Part shown: positions 34,844 to 46,839 of the stretch, piece after piece
Layout: every line of letters begins with the position of its first letter
Numbering within the stretch: position 1 is the first letter of the stretch
DNA from: Limnanthes douglasii subsp. nivea
Taxonomy: Eukaryota > Streptophyta > Magnoliopsida > Brassicales > Limnanthaceae
Direction of reading: 5' to 3'
Assembly (NCBI GenBank): GCA_036936605.1
Contig: JAUPFV010000001.1
Location: 245,270,925-245,334,924 of the forward strand
DNA length: 64,000 nt
Made by a program: the position numbers and the translations under genes
Notes under the pieces: generated by a model
The model's database searches: none
Told to the model about the DNA's origin: nothing
What the model saw: the letters and a program-made list of their open reading frames with translations, nothing else

Positions 34844-37430
34844 AAATGATATATTCAATCTCCTCACTAAGACAAATGTTACACATAATATAATATATCT
34901 TTCAATTGAAATTTTACTTTAGTGTAAAGACATAAAAGTTAAATGAAAAGATTTTATAGTCGTAAACTTAGACCAACATATCATATGGACTAACCAAAAA
35001 TCTCACACATGCAAACGTTTACTAATGTTTTAGTTCACAATTTTGTATAATACTGTTTTAGCCTTATACTCTTTTGATTTGAAGAAAACTGAATTAAAAG
35101 GAACTCATTCTCTCATTAGAGGTGACATTCCCCCTTGATTCTCATAGGTACACATCTTATAGTGTTTTTGTTATCTTTAATAACACATGTCACACATATA
35201 GTGAATTGTATTAAAAATTATCCCTCCATGATAACGACCAACATGTATCACACATCCCAGATGGAACAAAAATTTTATATGCTAAAAACTTCCACAAATA
35301 GTTTGTTGTTACCATTGAAACTTTGGTGTAGAGGTTCTCTATAATTAAATTGGGTTGCCATTATTTTCAAAATATCAATCGAAGAGTTGTAGTCTCAGTC
35401 CCCAAATGTGGAGCATACCAATTATTGAGCCATTATTTTGGTTAAGAGGTCTGTTACTTCTGACTATAATGCACATACGTGGTCGATATAATTTCAGTAT
35501 TAACCAGTTGTATAAATTACTAATGTCTATACTTCTAATGGTCTGCTATATCCGGAGTTATTTGACATAATTTATGCAGATTATCATGTTTCCTTTTGAA
35601 ATGAATTGTATTTCAGCAATATATTTCTCAACCATTCCGCTTCTTTTCATAGTTGAATGAGATATACACATTAGTTTCTTTGATCCCCTAACAACAACAT
35701 ATCCTACAAAAATGAACACCTACTCCTTCGTTTATTTGTTATCGACTAGAGTGGTGATCCAACTTGCACGTGTGTATACGCTAGGTAACCTAAAAAGATT
35801 AAATATTGAACACACATGTTTTTTGAACACACATGCTTTTTGAACACACATGTTTACATATATCAAACTTCATATATTATTAGGATATTCTAATTGAGAC
35901 ACATCTTGTTTTCTCTATGAGTTTTAAAGTATGATAAAATGATATTTTATTATTTGAAATTTAGGTTTGCATAATAAAATGGACTTAAGTACATTCCTAT
36001 TAAATTTGAATACTTTTATTCCTAAAATACTATTTATATCTTTAAATTCTTTCATGGGAAGATAGATGGTATTAACCTTTTCATTTTCGTAATTCATTTA
36101 ATTCCATTGTACAATATAAGTAAACCATATCATATTGGACATAATAATCAATGTCAAAACAAAGCCTAGCGTATAAATGCGTGTCTTTCATATTATGTTT
36201 AAATCTACCTCATACAAGAACATGATAAAAAATATTCATGTTATTTTTAGGTGATTATTTTAGATCATTTATTGACTTGTCAAGTCTACACATATTTTTT
36301 ATTTATTTTTTGGGATTCAATTTATTCCATTCAAACCTCCTTATCAAGATCTTTATCTACGAATTTTGTTTGTGATTCATTTGATGAATTTTTTGGTTTT
36401 TATGCCAATGCAATGGTAAAAATTATTATATCTCTCGTGCTTTTCACTACCAAAGCATGTGTAAAACTAATATATTATCTCTCTTTTCCAAAAAAAACTC
36501 TTAAATGCAAATCTTATCTCGAACACTTGAATTGTACGATTTGTATTACATTTTTCTTAAATATCCACGTAAAACCAATTAGTCTTGAACCTAAACCCAA
36601 ATCCACCAATCCCCATGGTGATTTCTTTTGATTCAAATATAAAATAACAATCCAAATATAATAGACTATAAGATTAGGTATTGACTATATACCCAATAAA
36701 TACATACCTTATAGATTTTAGACCTAACTTCATTCTTTTTAGATCTGTATTTTTAAAAAAATGCTAAACATGTCTACACTTTAAAATATATAATATTTTG
36801 TTTTCTTCACCTTCATAATTCATCTGGAGAAATTATAGTTTTCTCAAGAGGAATTCAATTAATAATATAACATACCGTTAAAACCAATTCACTTCACATG
36901 TTTATATGTAACTTAGAATTAACTAGCATGACAAAAACTATATAGTTTTCGTGAAAAATACTCTCAATCTCTATCGTACATAATACTTTAAACTTAGTTT
37001 ATAATTGATACTTTTCAACTTCTGATTTATATATCTTAACCATGACAAAGGTTTTATCGTTTCAAAATAAATTTATCTCATTTGTTCAGAATGTGTTTCT
37101 CGTATTTGTACACGAAATGAATTCTTCTTTTAAACAAAAGATCACCATACACCAAATTTGCTCACTTCCGGAACACATAAAATATTAATAATTATCGTTT
37201 TTCCACTTGTAAACATTAACTTGATGTTTCAACATCTTTCCACATTTGACATGGTTGTGGCATTGCCCAATTCTACCTCATGTGTGTTTTTTAGTTTATA
37301 TAAAAAAAAACTTTATCATGGACCACAAGTAAAAATTAAGAGAGATTGTTTTGTGAATATTTTATGTATAAGATTTCTTATAAAATCATAAAATACATGT
37401 ACCTATTATTTATAAGAATCATATTTACTT
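34844..37430 (-). other. Strongly decayed interior of a minus-strand Copia-like element (tentative)
   Basis: By position this is the interior belonging to the LTR at 34829, but coding traces are weak: the minus strand near 35720-35620 has RGSKKLMCISHSTM, compatible with the 'SKKQ..VS.S..E' RNase H region. No open domain can be followed. A plus-strand open frame at 36251-36631 (126 codons) is Phe/Ile/Leu-rich and not recognised; I do not regard it as a gene. Confidence 0.3.
35806..35855. repeat. Three 17-18-bp tandem units
   Basis: Each unit is TTGAACACACATG(T/C)TTTT; the last is incomplete. Confidence 0.8.
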
Positions 37431-37824
37431 ATTGTTGAGATCTAGAGTTGTTACTTTGTTATCTATGCTAGAAAAAACAATATTACCTTCCGTAGACTCT
37501 TATGTTCCAGCTATGTAATTTATAAGGAAATAACACGAACTTCAATCATATTTATTGTGATGAAAAGTTTCCCAACACAACTCAACTTAACAAACCGGTC
37601 TAGTACTTACTCCAAAACTGAGTATTTTGTCATAACTTCTTAGGTTTATGTCTTAGAATGGTGTTGTTCGAGTTCAACACCTCCAAGAGCTCGAGCTAAC
37701 GCTTGAGTCTCTCTTCTGAACACACACTTCTATTTTCTATCTTCAAAATTATGTTCACTTAAATCCTTCACCAACACCATTTTTTACCCCTTAAGCTTTA
37801 CCTTATACTTCTTTTAGTCTTACA
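37400..37824 (-). repeat. Probable 3' LTR of Copia 2 (left limit approximate)
   Basis: Right edge is set by the boundary with the purine tract: minus strand GAGGGGG then TGTAAGACTAAAAG. The far edge and the 5' partner were not found. Confidence 0.4.
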
Positions 37825-37837
37825 CCCCCTCAAACTG
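37825..37837 (-). promoter_or_regulatory. Polypurine tract of Copia 2
   Basis: Minus strand CAGTTTGAGGGGG, directly after the last coding residues (SLRG). This 'SLRG' plus G-run ending is a well-known Copia 3' end. Confidence 0.65.
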
Positions 37838-38490
37838 TGTATAGAAATCAGAGACCCAGTTTGTCTCGTAAAAGAACATATTGAGAGTGAGTTAAGGGCT
37901 TTATGAAGCTATCTATAATCTGGTCATGCGATGAGATATATATAATCTCAAGTTTATGTTGCAGGATCTGTAATTATATAAAGTGGACATAGATCTTGAT
38001 GGGTTTGGTTCTTGTGTGGAAAATGAGATTAGATGAAAAAAGTAACACCCACATCTCATACCAGATAGTTGGTGCATGAGGAAGATGGATGTGCAACTCA
38101 TTAAACACCAGTTGAACCCATAAAGTTTTATCCAAAATATAGGTCATAGTCTGATACTATCACTTAGTGTTTGACTGCATAACCATCTGTTATTTCTTGG
38201 AGGACCAAGTAATTAATGAGTCACCAAGAAACGCGTCATAACCTTCAACGAATTTCCTATCATCAAGCGAGCTCGTCTAATCCGCGAAAGGAAATCTGTG
38301 AAAGATAATTGAGAAGCGGTCCTGAGATGAAGACCAAGACCGCGCATTCTAGATAAATAACATATCACACTCTTTACAAATCTTAAATGTGTAGTCGTAA
38401 GGGCTTGTAAAAATTGAGTAGAATTATTCACTGCAAATGCAATATCAACTCTTATGTATAGTAAAAATTGAAGCATCTAATAAGGTCATT
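37838..38490 (-). pseudogene. RNase H of Copia 2 (broken)
   Basis: Minus strand. 38476-38213 begins with the RT end (DIAFAVNNSTQFLQALTTTH, VICYLSRMRGLGLHLR). Further down, LHIHLPHAPTIWYEM, FHTRTKPIKIYVHFI, LQHKLEIIYISSHDQIIDSF and the ending HSLRG reproduce the C-terminal RNase H of Copia elements, though the residue in the TK of 'FTKPL' is changed. The product would cleave RNA of the cDNA hybrid. Stops between. Confidence 0.85.
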
Positions 38491-39240
38491 TATGGTATAG
38501 GATAAAGAATAAGTATGCCATCATGGAGAAAAAAGTTGTTATCACACTATCAGTAGAGTAAGGAACGACTTGGAATTACTCATCCTATCAGCGTAAGCAT
38601 ATCATCAATATACTTTGTCTAAGTAAGGTATATGCCAATTGGACTTCTGACAACCTCTATTGGAAGAAACATATGGAGATTGACCATTCCTTTCAATGAA
38701 AAATAGAGTGTACTTGCTTGATAAACCTATGTGAGCCTCTAACATATTTTCAGTAAAAATAATATCATCGATATAAACTAGGATTATCAATGTTACACGT
38801 GGAGTGATGTAAAAGAACATAAAATTGTATGATCTTGATTCTGAAACCTCCAACAAATACGAACTTCTTTCAGTATAAAATACCAAACTCTAGAAGCTTG
38901 CTTAAGACCATATATAACCTTGTATACTTTGCATACATGATGTGATTTCAGAGGATACACAAACCCATGACGTTGTGCCATGTACACAATCTCCGTGAAC
39001 AACTCATTCAAGAAGGTATTGATGATGTCTATATGGCGAATGGCCTTGTTTTAAGACATAATATTGCTAAGAATAAGTCGAATGGTGAATGATAAATGGA
39101 CTAAAAGTTGCGTCAAAGTATATAACATGATATTGATAAAAACCCTTAGCAATCAGACGTGCCTTGTATCACTGTATAGACCCATAAGTATTATATTTTA
39201 ATTTGTACACCCACTTACACCCTACCAGATTCATATTAGA
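38490..39240 (-). pseudogene. Reverse transcriptase of Copia 2 (broken)
   Basis: Minus strand. LVGCKWVYKLKYNTYGSIQ and YKARLIAKGFYQ (about 39230-39130) give the RT start; 39011-38793 reads VHGD.. VYMAQRHGFVYPLKSHHVCK and VIYGLKQASRVWYFILKEV; 38886-38605 has LVYIDDIIFTENM, an intact YIDD box. Stops and frame shifts separate them. Confidence 0.85.
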
Positions 39241-41050
39241 AGTTCAAGAAGTCAAAGTTCATGTCTGATTGGACTATAAGGATTTTTATTATATGTGCAT
39301 ATCATTAAGCCAATTAGTATCAAATGATGTTTCTTTAAAACTAGTTGGTTGTTTAGGTAGATTCATGAAAGTGGTGATTAATCCAGTATAGATGAATTTA
39401 GGCTTATACGTACCAGTTTTTTCCATGGTATGCATTAGGTTTATATTATTAATGAGTGAAAGGTTTGTAGTTAGGTCTGAAATGATGCAGTGGGGCTAAT
39501 AAGAGTTCTAGTTGTGGTTTGAATGAGTAGTAAATGATCAATAAATATCTTGAGGGATTTAGATATGGTTTATTGGCTAAGAAATTTGGTAGCTTGTGTA
39601 TGAAGTAAATGATATTGCACTGTATTAGGATTGTATGATGAATTTCGATTAAGATCGTGATATAACCTATGATGTTTACTTGACATATACTATGAATTTA
39701 TGTGAGATGAAGATTAAAATTGACCTAATATATCACTTTTTGGTGAATTTTCTGCATGGTATGGACTATAATGACCAATAAAATATGGATAGATGGACAA
39801 TATTACATGACAAGACCCATATAAGTTCTAATTTCTAGTAGAATTAGGTGAAGTAGAATTACAATGTATTAATTGACCATCAATAGTTTTCAAAACTAGG
39901 AAAAGTATATAACCAATTAGGATGGAAGATATATATAGAAGATTCCATTTTTTAGTGTTTAGGAAATGTATTTGATAATGAAATTCAGATTGATTAAATA
40001 TTACATATCAAGATATATAAACTTTTCTAGTATAAGTAAAACACTTATACCTTTATATGTAGTAAAATAACCTATAAACACACACTTTAAAGAGTCCAAC
40101 CAACATTTATGTTTTTCGAAATATCTTAGGCAAGGATAACATGCATACCCAAACACTGTTAGGAAAGAATAGTTTAGGTTTTATAGTAAAAGGTCTCATC
40201 GAAGGTCTGATATTACAATATAGAAGTAGGAAATCTATTGTTTAAATAGATAACAGTTGAAAAAAAATATCATACTAGTATGTGAGAGATAGTTAGGACT
40301 GAGCTAACAATGTGAGGCTAGTCTCAAATATATACATGTGCTTCCTCGCTACCCAACTATTCTAAGCAGATGTGTGCGGACAAGTGGTTCTTATCTAAAT
40401 ACAAAACTGATTGGTGTGTGATACAAAACCTTGGTATACACCTCCACATCAGTCTGAAGAACTTTGATTTTTCTATTAAAATGAGCTTCCAACCAGTTTT
40501 TAAAATTGAATGAAAGTTTTAAGTGCACCACTTTTTTGGTTTAAAGAATATATCAATATGAATCTGCTGAAATCATATAAACTAAATTGTTATACTTAAC
40601 CCTATTTGGGTTTGAATATGGGTTGGGGCTCCAAAGTTTAGTGTGAATGAGATCCAAAACATTAGTGTCACGAGATATATAATTAAGATATGACAATCTA
40701 TAGGACTTGCCAAGTTGACAAAAATGACATACTTATATTTTTTACCTTTAAATTAGAATAAAAAACATCATTATAATGACTTAAAATGTTAGATAGAACC
40801 TGGTGAGAGGGATGACCGTAATCCTATCTCCCAAACATCCATTTGAGACAAAGAAACTTTGTGTCCTAAGGAGAATTCTGAACTGTAGACTCTATGACTT
40901 GATTCTTTTGATTTGAGTGGCCTCTCAATGCAATACAGTCCTCGTTCAGCTTACCTTTTAGATTACCTTCCATGTGTCCAAGTCCTTCATAACAACAAAT
41001 TCTTAAAAATCTCAAAAAACATAAAGTTTTGTGAGGTTAGATGTGAAATA
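39241..41050 (-). pseudogene. Integrase region of Copia 2 (strongly decayed)
   Basis: Minus strand. Around 40640-40440 DFSRFILIYSLNQKSGALKT then FIQF and QSSSD are seen, matching 'DD.SR..W.Y.L+.KSE....F..F....E......++.+SD.GGE' of the Copia integrase core. The rest (39240-40300) is poorly preserved. Confidence 0.6.
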
Positions 41051-41299
41051 TATAATAGGTTCTTTCTCATTGTTGGAATATATGTGATATAAAATATAAT
41101 TATTTGTTCTAAAGTGTAGATAGATTAAAATTACCAACTTGTTTAACTAAATACACATGGACATTACCAACCTTAGTAGAAACCTTACAACAAAAATAAA
41201 CTCTTTGGCTCATCAAACTTGGATTGTGAGTAAAATTATGCATGGCCGCAGAATCAAATTACCATGTACCATCATTGTTTAGTCATGAGCAAATAGAAA

Positions 41300-42560
41300 T
41301 GCATGTGAATCTAACTCTCCTACGTTTTAATCAACAATTATATATCGCATTGTTGATGGATCATCTCTGAAATAACAATTTGGTGCAACATGACCATACT
41401 TGCTACAAATTTGGCAGGTAAGCCTACTTCGAGGGTATATGCCTCCCTTGTAAGTACAACTATATTTCATCGTAAAACTATTACAATATCTTCCTTTGTA
41501 ACCCCCTACCCTAACCCTTATAGTAATAGTCATTTTAATTCCTATTGTTTTGATTGTTGTTTTACAGTTTACTTCCACCTTTGTTAGGATTAAAACATGC
41601 AGATGCCACAAGCTAGCCATAAATCATTGTAGACTAAAAATCTGATCTGCCATACTCTCAAATGTTAAGAGAGAGGTCTAGAGATCAACACAGGTTAAGA
41701 TGCCCTTGTCATCTAGACTCACAACTATAGAAGTATAGTCTGAGTCTAAACCTATAATGATTTTCAAGACCAAGTTATCCACGGTTACAAAACACCCAGC
41801 AAGAACCAAACTGTCAGAGATAGATTTCATTTTATTTAGATATTCTTTTATGTCAAATCCTTCTTTTTAGTTTCTCCATCCATGTAATAGGTAACTCTGG
41901 CTCTAGTTTATGAGCCTGGTAGTTTGGTTAGGACATCATGTAGCCTCTTGGAAGACTCTTTCTCTATTAGTTAAATATATATCCACAAACTCTGGATTCA
42001 TCAAAATCCTTGGCCAAAACAAGTTATTTACCTTAAAAAATTTCATCTACTTATTTTATTCTTAAACAACATGTACTACTTCACAAGCATCATACCACCA
42101 GCCATATGATTGCTTTCTTCAACATGTATATCTGTTACCATTATCTTATTTCATCTTCCGTAATGTTTACACTCTCACTCTTATTTTGAAGATCAAAATT
42201 TATTTCAAGAACTATTTTGATAATTTATTTTCTTTCTCGTGGTTGATGTTCTTATCATTTTGTCTCTTAGAATCTTCCTCTCTTTTTTAGAAACGAACAT
42301 TTTAATTATGTTTCTTAATTTTAAAAATTGAGGAAGAACATATTTTCCTATGAAAAACTTATATTTTTCATATTGAGATAGAATAAATTTACTGGTACCC
42401 ATTTTTATTCTCAAGTATACTCCATATATGAGTACCAACATCGAGAACTTTATTTTGCCATTCCATATCGCATGGTTTCTTCTGTCATTCCAATCCAGTG
42501 GGGCTAAATCTTGATTTTTCTTTGATAAGAGTCATTATCTTCTCTGATTCCATTATAGAT
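41300..42560 (-). pseudogene. Gag region of Copia 2 (broken)
   Basis: Minus strand. A complete CCHC zinc knuckle, CQICSKYGHVAPNC (C-x2-C-x4-H-x4-C), lies at about 41440-41390 inside a 97-residue open frame rich in basic residues, as in Copia Gag just before protease. A MESEK-like start (about 42556) precedes a frame with stops; I cannot assign the 42205-42441 segment with confidence. Protease was not recognised between 41000 and 41300. Confidence 0.65.
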
Positions 42561-42858
42561 AATTATTCGTTTTATTTTAAAAATATTAGTACAATGGAAA
42601 TCAAATTACAACAATGTCGCCTTGAAGATCGTCAGAAATTCACTTAAACGTTACCAAAAAATTAAAGCTTAAGATACACATTAAATACATTTTTCTAATA
42701 AAAAACTTATTTTTACCTCTTCGTTTTGTAGATTGTCTTGAAAAAGTCAGAATATAACAAGACTTTTGGAATTTGATACAAACAACTAGAAATCAAAATT
42801 TGATCGAAAAACTTTGGTAAATAAGGAAGATAATACAAAAGATAATTAGAAGTTATAT
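42561..42858. other. Untranslated region right of Copia 2 gag
   Basis: No frame. Expected place of the Copia 2 leader and 5' LTR, possibly cut by Copia 3; none was recognised. Confidence 0.35.
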
Positions 42859-43005
42859 TGTTTACCCTTCATCATAATAGCTTATTTACAGGGTTCAACA
42901 AAAGGTTTCTGTTTATTTAGAAACGTACAAATTACATAGAGTATAAAACACTTATTTATAGATAAAATATATGAGCTAATGGGCTTGGGCCTAATATCTG
43001 TAACA
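42859..43005 (-). repeat. 3' LTR of Copia 3
   Basis: Ends ..CTGTAACA on the plus strand; the abutting minus-strand purine run GAAAGAAGG precedes TGTTACAG. Confidence 0.6.
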
Positions 43006-43210
43006 CCTTCTTTCGAACTCGGAATAAAACAGTTATAAACATTGAGAGTTTGTCACAAAGAAAATGAAAAAACGTCGTTGACTGAGCCTTCGTGAAAATA
43101 TCAGCAAGTTGCAAAACTGATAGAACATATGGAAGATTATTGATGTATCGGACCATCGGATGCAAGTAAATTTTGTAAATCATTGGAGGTATATTAACCC
43201 CATAAGTCAC
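43006..43210 (-). pseudogene. RNase H C-terminus of Copia 3
   Basis: Minus strand, 84 open residues. VLQLADIFTKAQSTTFFHFL and CDKLSMF correspond to '.QLADIFTK.L....F..L..KLG' at the end of Copia RNase H. The frame then runs into the LTR. Confidence 0.75.
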
Positions 43211-44394
43211 ACCTGAAGCATTTTATCAGAATATAATGTTGGATCTTAAGTTGTGCTCTAAATTCTCTATAAATTCCAATATAGTCTAACCTTCATTTTA
43301 CAAGATAAGTCCATGTGTATCAAGTATAGTCATTTCACAAGATAATACCTTCATTTCTGACATGTCACGATCACTCTTTGAGTATGTTGATTTTGTATAA
43401 CACAAACAAAATCTGAAAACAAGACCCAATAACCAGATTTACACAATTGGCCTAACAAGATTCAAAGTACGGGTGAACAATAGATATATGAGGGGTACAA
43501 ATAGAGCAAATACCATTTACTAGCATTGTTGTAGCACTAGCAGACAAAATATATATAGGTGAAATTAAGATAACGTAACAAAGTTCGACATGTTAGGTGA
43601 CATATAATAAGACGCACCCGAATTTAAAATTCAATATGAGGAATCAATACCCAAAGTGGACGAGGAGGACATACCAGAATGATATGCAGATGTAGACATA
43701 ACAAATTTATTCTCATTCAATTTGGTACCAATAGACTGTAGAAAATCATATTTTTCTATAATAGTAACAATATGATCCACAATCTCTAATCGAACAAAAT
43801 CAAACAATCAAGAGATCCAAAAATAAAATTAAATACTCAATCAAATCTGAATCGGAAACCAGTTAAATACAATTCCAAACTCAAGTTGAATACAAATCAA
43901 AATCAAATCCAAATAACATCAAAATCCAAACTCAAATCAAAATTAAATCAAAATATTAATTTATATGTAAAATCAAACCTCTTTTACCAATAAAAACATT
44001 GCACCGTTCCACCAGTGATTTCTCTGAAACGTAACACCTAATCATAATCCAATCAATCAAATTGAATTCATAGATGTTCTGAACAAGTTGTCCGAAAGTC
44101 AGCACAAATTGACGCTATTTTCATTTCGATAGGACCGTTTGATTGTCGCTGCACACAACATATCTGAAAACCGACACAATATCTCTTCTGATGATTTTGT
44201 GACCCGATCATGGTACAAATATTTATCAAATCGAAGCACAATAGTTATAGATTCGAAACAAACAACTCCAAACAGTTCTTAACCCCAAAGCAAAGTCCAA
44301 ATTTCTAAGAAAAATTTTATCAGAAATAACATTAAACAAATAAAACCGAAGAACATTACCTGAATAAAAAATTAATGCTACAAGAATCGAACAA
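43211..44394 (-). other. Remaining interior of Copia 3, no coding recognised
   Basis: Includes a Gln/Lys-codon-rich stretch (43790-43970, CAAATC/AAATCAA-type repeats) but no domain. Confidence 0.4.
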
Positions 44395-44406
44395 GCTATG
44401 ATACCA
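44395..44406 (-). promoter_or_regulatory. Primer-binding site of Copia 3
   Basis: Minus strand TGGTATCATAGC next to the LTR; canonical form is TGGTATCAGAGC, complementary to the initiator tRNA-Met end. Confidence 0.75.
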
Positions 44407-44563
44407 TGTTAATAAACAAAGAGATATAAAAGAGAGAAGATAAAGAAGTGGCTAAAAGACACTAGAGTTTATGTCTATTTAGAAAGCATACACATTATTA
44501 GGGCATAAACTTTTATTCATAAAAGAAAATGAGCTAATGAGCTTGGTCCTAGTACCTCAAACA
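44407..44563 (-). repeat. 5' LTR of Copia 3
   Basis: Begins TGTTAATAAAC and ends CCTCAAACA on the plus strand. Confidence 0.65.
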
Positions 44564-44846
44564 TATGGTTCGTTACGAAAAACCACCAGTTCACAAGTTA
44601 ACGAATATCGCCAAAGTGACCACATTCAACATCCTGGTGATACTACGAGAACACCACAACAATATAATTTAGAAAATGATATTTAATAGATTATCGTAGT
44701 GAGTTTCTCTCGTCGATGCAACGAGTTATAATCTTCATATTTCTAAGTTCACAACCGTCTAGAATAACTTTTTGTATTTATATTTTGTTACAACGAGTCT
44801 TTTGATAATGTCAACAATTCCAAATTGTAATTCATGAATATCCTAG
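44564..44846. other. Spacer, nothing recognised
   Basis: Non-coding DNA of moderate AT content. Confidence 0.4.
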
Positions 44847-45970
44847 CCGGCGGAAGGAATGCTCTGCTCATCTTTTTTTTATGGCTCGTTACCGCAGCGC
44901 TCATTCACCCCTTTGGCTTCTTTTCAATTCAAACCCATCCCAACTCAATGTTGCATTGATAAGGGCTTTAAAATGAAGCGAGCATTAATAGGCATAAGCC
45001 CGCCCTAGTTTCCGGGGTTGAGAATTGGGGTGCCGAATGAGGCTAGGGCCTCATTTTTAAGCAATGACCGGTCAAGGTCAATCAAAGTGGGGATTCACAA
45101 ATGATTCTTATCATATAATAAATCTTAACAAGTCAAATCACCATCCATAGAAGGATTGAACGGGGGATTAATCTGAACATCTCAGCCGTTGGCGGGAATT
45201 TCGCACGCATCTGATCCCCAATTCTTGTTCACCCCGGATGATCGTGTTGAGGGAATTTTGACCTCGTACGATCGTGTCGGGTGAGCAATAGCCGCTTCGT
45301 CACTAGTTTTACGGTTTGTCGGCCGATAATCTATCTGAGATTGACTAGCGTGCTGGGTTGGTTTGGCTATTCATTTCTATTGAAAATGAGTCAGCTGTCT
45401 GCGCGAGTCACCCTCTTCTAGGCTCCGTTGGACGAATGAATTCAGATGAGAATGCAAATAACAGATTAGAGCGCTTTGGGAAGTTGCCTCTTAGAAAGAT
45501 ACCCTTATCTATATTCTATCTGAAACAAGGAAATCCTCCTTTGTCGACCTAAAGCTTTTTCCTTCATTATTGTCTTTATGAGACATTTTAAAAGGTCGTT
45601 TACTCCTTTTATTTTAGTGGATGCTTTGTACATTTTCGATTTTCTATTTACTCATGAACTGGCCTGGTCGAACCGATCATGATATTGAAGGATGTGACTT
45701 TTTCTTGAAAAACTCCAGAACCCGAGAAGAGTTGAAGATGGTGCAACATCAAATCCTGTTACATTACTTCGAATGGAATCTTAGCCAGCGTAGCGTAGAC
45801 AAAGGCGCACACTACGTTACACTACGTGCATTTCCTTCCAAAGATAAAAATTGTTTTTACCCTAATACGTTTTATTTTGCACGCTTAGACTATCATATAT
45901 AATACAAAATTATATATGTCCAATCTAATTTATTGATCTGAAATGGATCCCTCACTACTGAGAAATAACG
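44847..45970. other. Organelle-like DNA, probably mitochondrial (NUMT), with unassigned ORFs
   Basis: The composition changes abruptly from very AT-rich to balanced bases (GC-rich strings such as CCTAGCCGGCGGAAGG, AGCCCGCCCTAGTTTCCGGG). This looks like plant mitochondrial intergenic DNA, and the adjoining segment is plastid sequence of the kind often found in plant mitochondrial genomes. Open frames at 45358-45552 and 45621-45902 do not match a gene I recognise. No mitochondrial gene could be named, so the assignment is by composition and neighbourhood only. Confidence 0.45.
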
Positions 45971-45972
45971 GG

Positions 45973-45998
45973 TATGGATGACAGGATTTGAACCCGTG
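45973..45998 (-). tRNA. trnP-UGG: 3' end fragment of plastid-type trnP(UGG)
   Basis: Minus strand CACGGGTTCAAATCCTGTCA followed by TCCATA equals the T-arm and acceptor 3' strand of plastid tRNA-Pro, with one change (CCATA for CCCTA). The 5' half is missing and replaced by ycf2 sequence, so it is not a functional tRNA. Confidence 0.6.
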
Positions 45999-46350
45999 TC
46001 TTTCTTCAACAATTTCTGATCCTTAGTGGACCTCTCAGTAGGATTGGAACCCATATGAAGTTCTGACCATCTGTCAGAGAAAAAAGAACAAATGAGTCTC
46101 GTAGGATTCCCAAGAAATTCTTCACTTTCTTCCGGAAGCGATGATTGTTCATCCGCTTCTCACGTTCCGTGAATAGTCGAGACATTGAGGAATCATCCAG
46201 AAAGGCATTTAGAGAATTGGTCTGATTATATCTCTCTTCGTTCCGTTTGAAGATTCTTTCTTTTAGTTGTTGAATCTCTTTGATTGATTTAGAATCCTCA
46301 TTACTACGGGAATCGAAATAATTTCTGAATTGATCAGAAAATCCTTTATA
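45996..46350 (-). pseudogene. ycf2: ycf2 fragment (plastid-derived insertion)
   Basis: Minus strand, about 46350 to 45996. The translation shows SDQF...[30 protein letters not shown] and, after a frame change, [20 protein letters not shown] with TKDQKLLKK, an internal part of Ycf2 (in the N-terminal third of the long protein). Ycf2 is a large plastid protein thought to act in the chloroplast envelope as part of an ATPase motor for protein import. Here the frame is broken, and the fragment ends in a trnP 3' end with a shared CACGGGTTC-type junction. It is a nuclear (or mitochondria-transferred) plastid copy. Confidence 0.85.
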
Positions 46351-46824
46351 AATTTATGTTTATATCATCGCGGTATGCCGTATTAAATGTTGTAACTATC
46401 TGTGTCTTTTTTTACTTTTACATAAAATGTTTTATATTTTCACCATCTTTTTTTAATTTTATATTAATTATATAGACAATAATTCAATTCCAAATCAATT
46501 GTAATTAATTCATTTTTATCAAATATTTCGGTATACACTTACCTACGTACGTTTTATAAATTAAAAATAGTTATAGATAAATATATTAAATATGTAAATA
46601 TCTACTTCGATCGATGGAATCCCCTTCAATTTTATGGGAAGTATCAAAACCTGTAATTCAATTTGTTTTGCTTCAACAGTCATTTAGGGTGGGATTTAGT
46701 GGTTTTAGTAAATTCGGAGTATTTCATTAGTCTTTCAATGAATATCGAAAATTTCAAAAACCGAATTCAATTAATCTTGATTTTGAACCGGAAGCATTTT
46801 GATATCCTTGGTTTGTCTTCTTAG
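46351..46824. other. AT-rich spacer, nothing recognised
   Basis: Base composition returns to very AT-rich right after the ycf2 fragment. Confidence 0.5.
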
Positions 46825-46839
46825 ATAAGATAATGAATG
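46825..46839. repeat. Target-site duplication of SINE, left copy
   Basis: ATAAGATAATGAATG; compare ATAAGACAATGATTG at 47039-47053 (13 of 15 positions agree). Confidence 0.65.

Larger units (their letters stand above)
42859..44563 (-). mobile_element. Ty1/Copia retrotransposon 3, 1.7 kb, internally deleted, short LTRs
   Basis: Two related ends: 42859-43005 and 44407-44563 share TCTATTTAGAAA / GTTTATTTAGAAA and (T/A)GAGCTAATG(G/A)GCTTGG(G/T)CCTA. Left of the right LTR is TGGTATCATAGC on the minus strand, one change from the canonical initiator-tRNA binding site, so the right LTR is 5'. Inside, only a C-terminal RNase H trace (43210-43006) and an AT-rich rest remain. The target duplication is not clear (TATAT versus TATGG). 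Confidence 0.7.

Noticed and set aside
36251..36631. 126-codon plus-strand ORF as a gene
   Set aside because: Composition follows the AT-rich background (Phe/Ile/Leu/Lys), no motif, and it lies antisense in a region that looks like decayed Copia DNA.
45973..45998. Functional tRNA gene in the organelle block
   Set aside because: Only the T-arm and acceptor 3' strand remain; the rest is replaced by ycf2 sequence.
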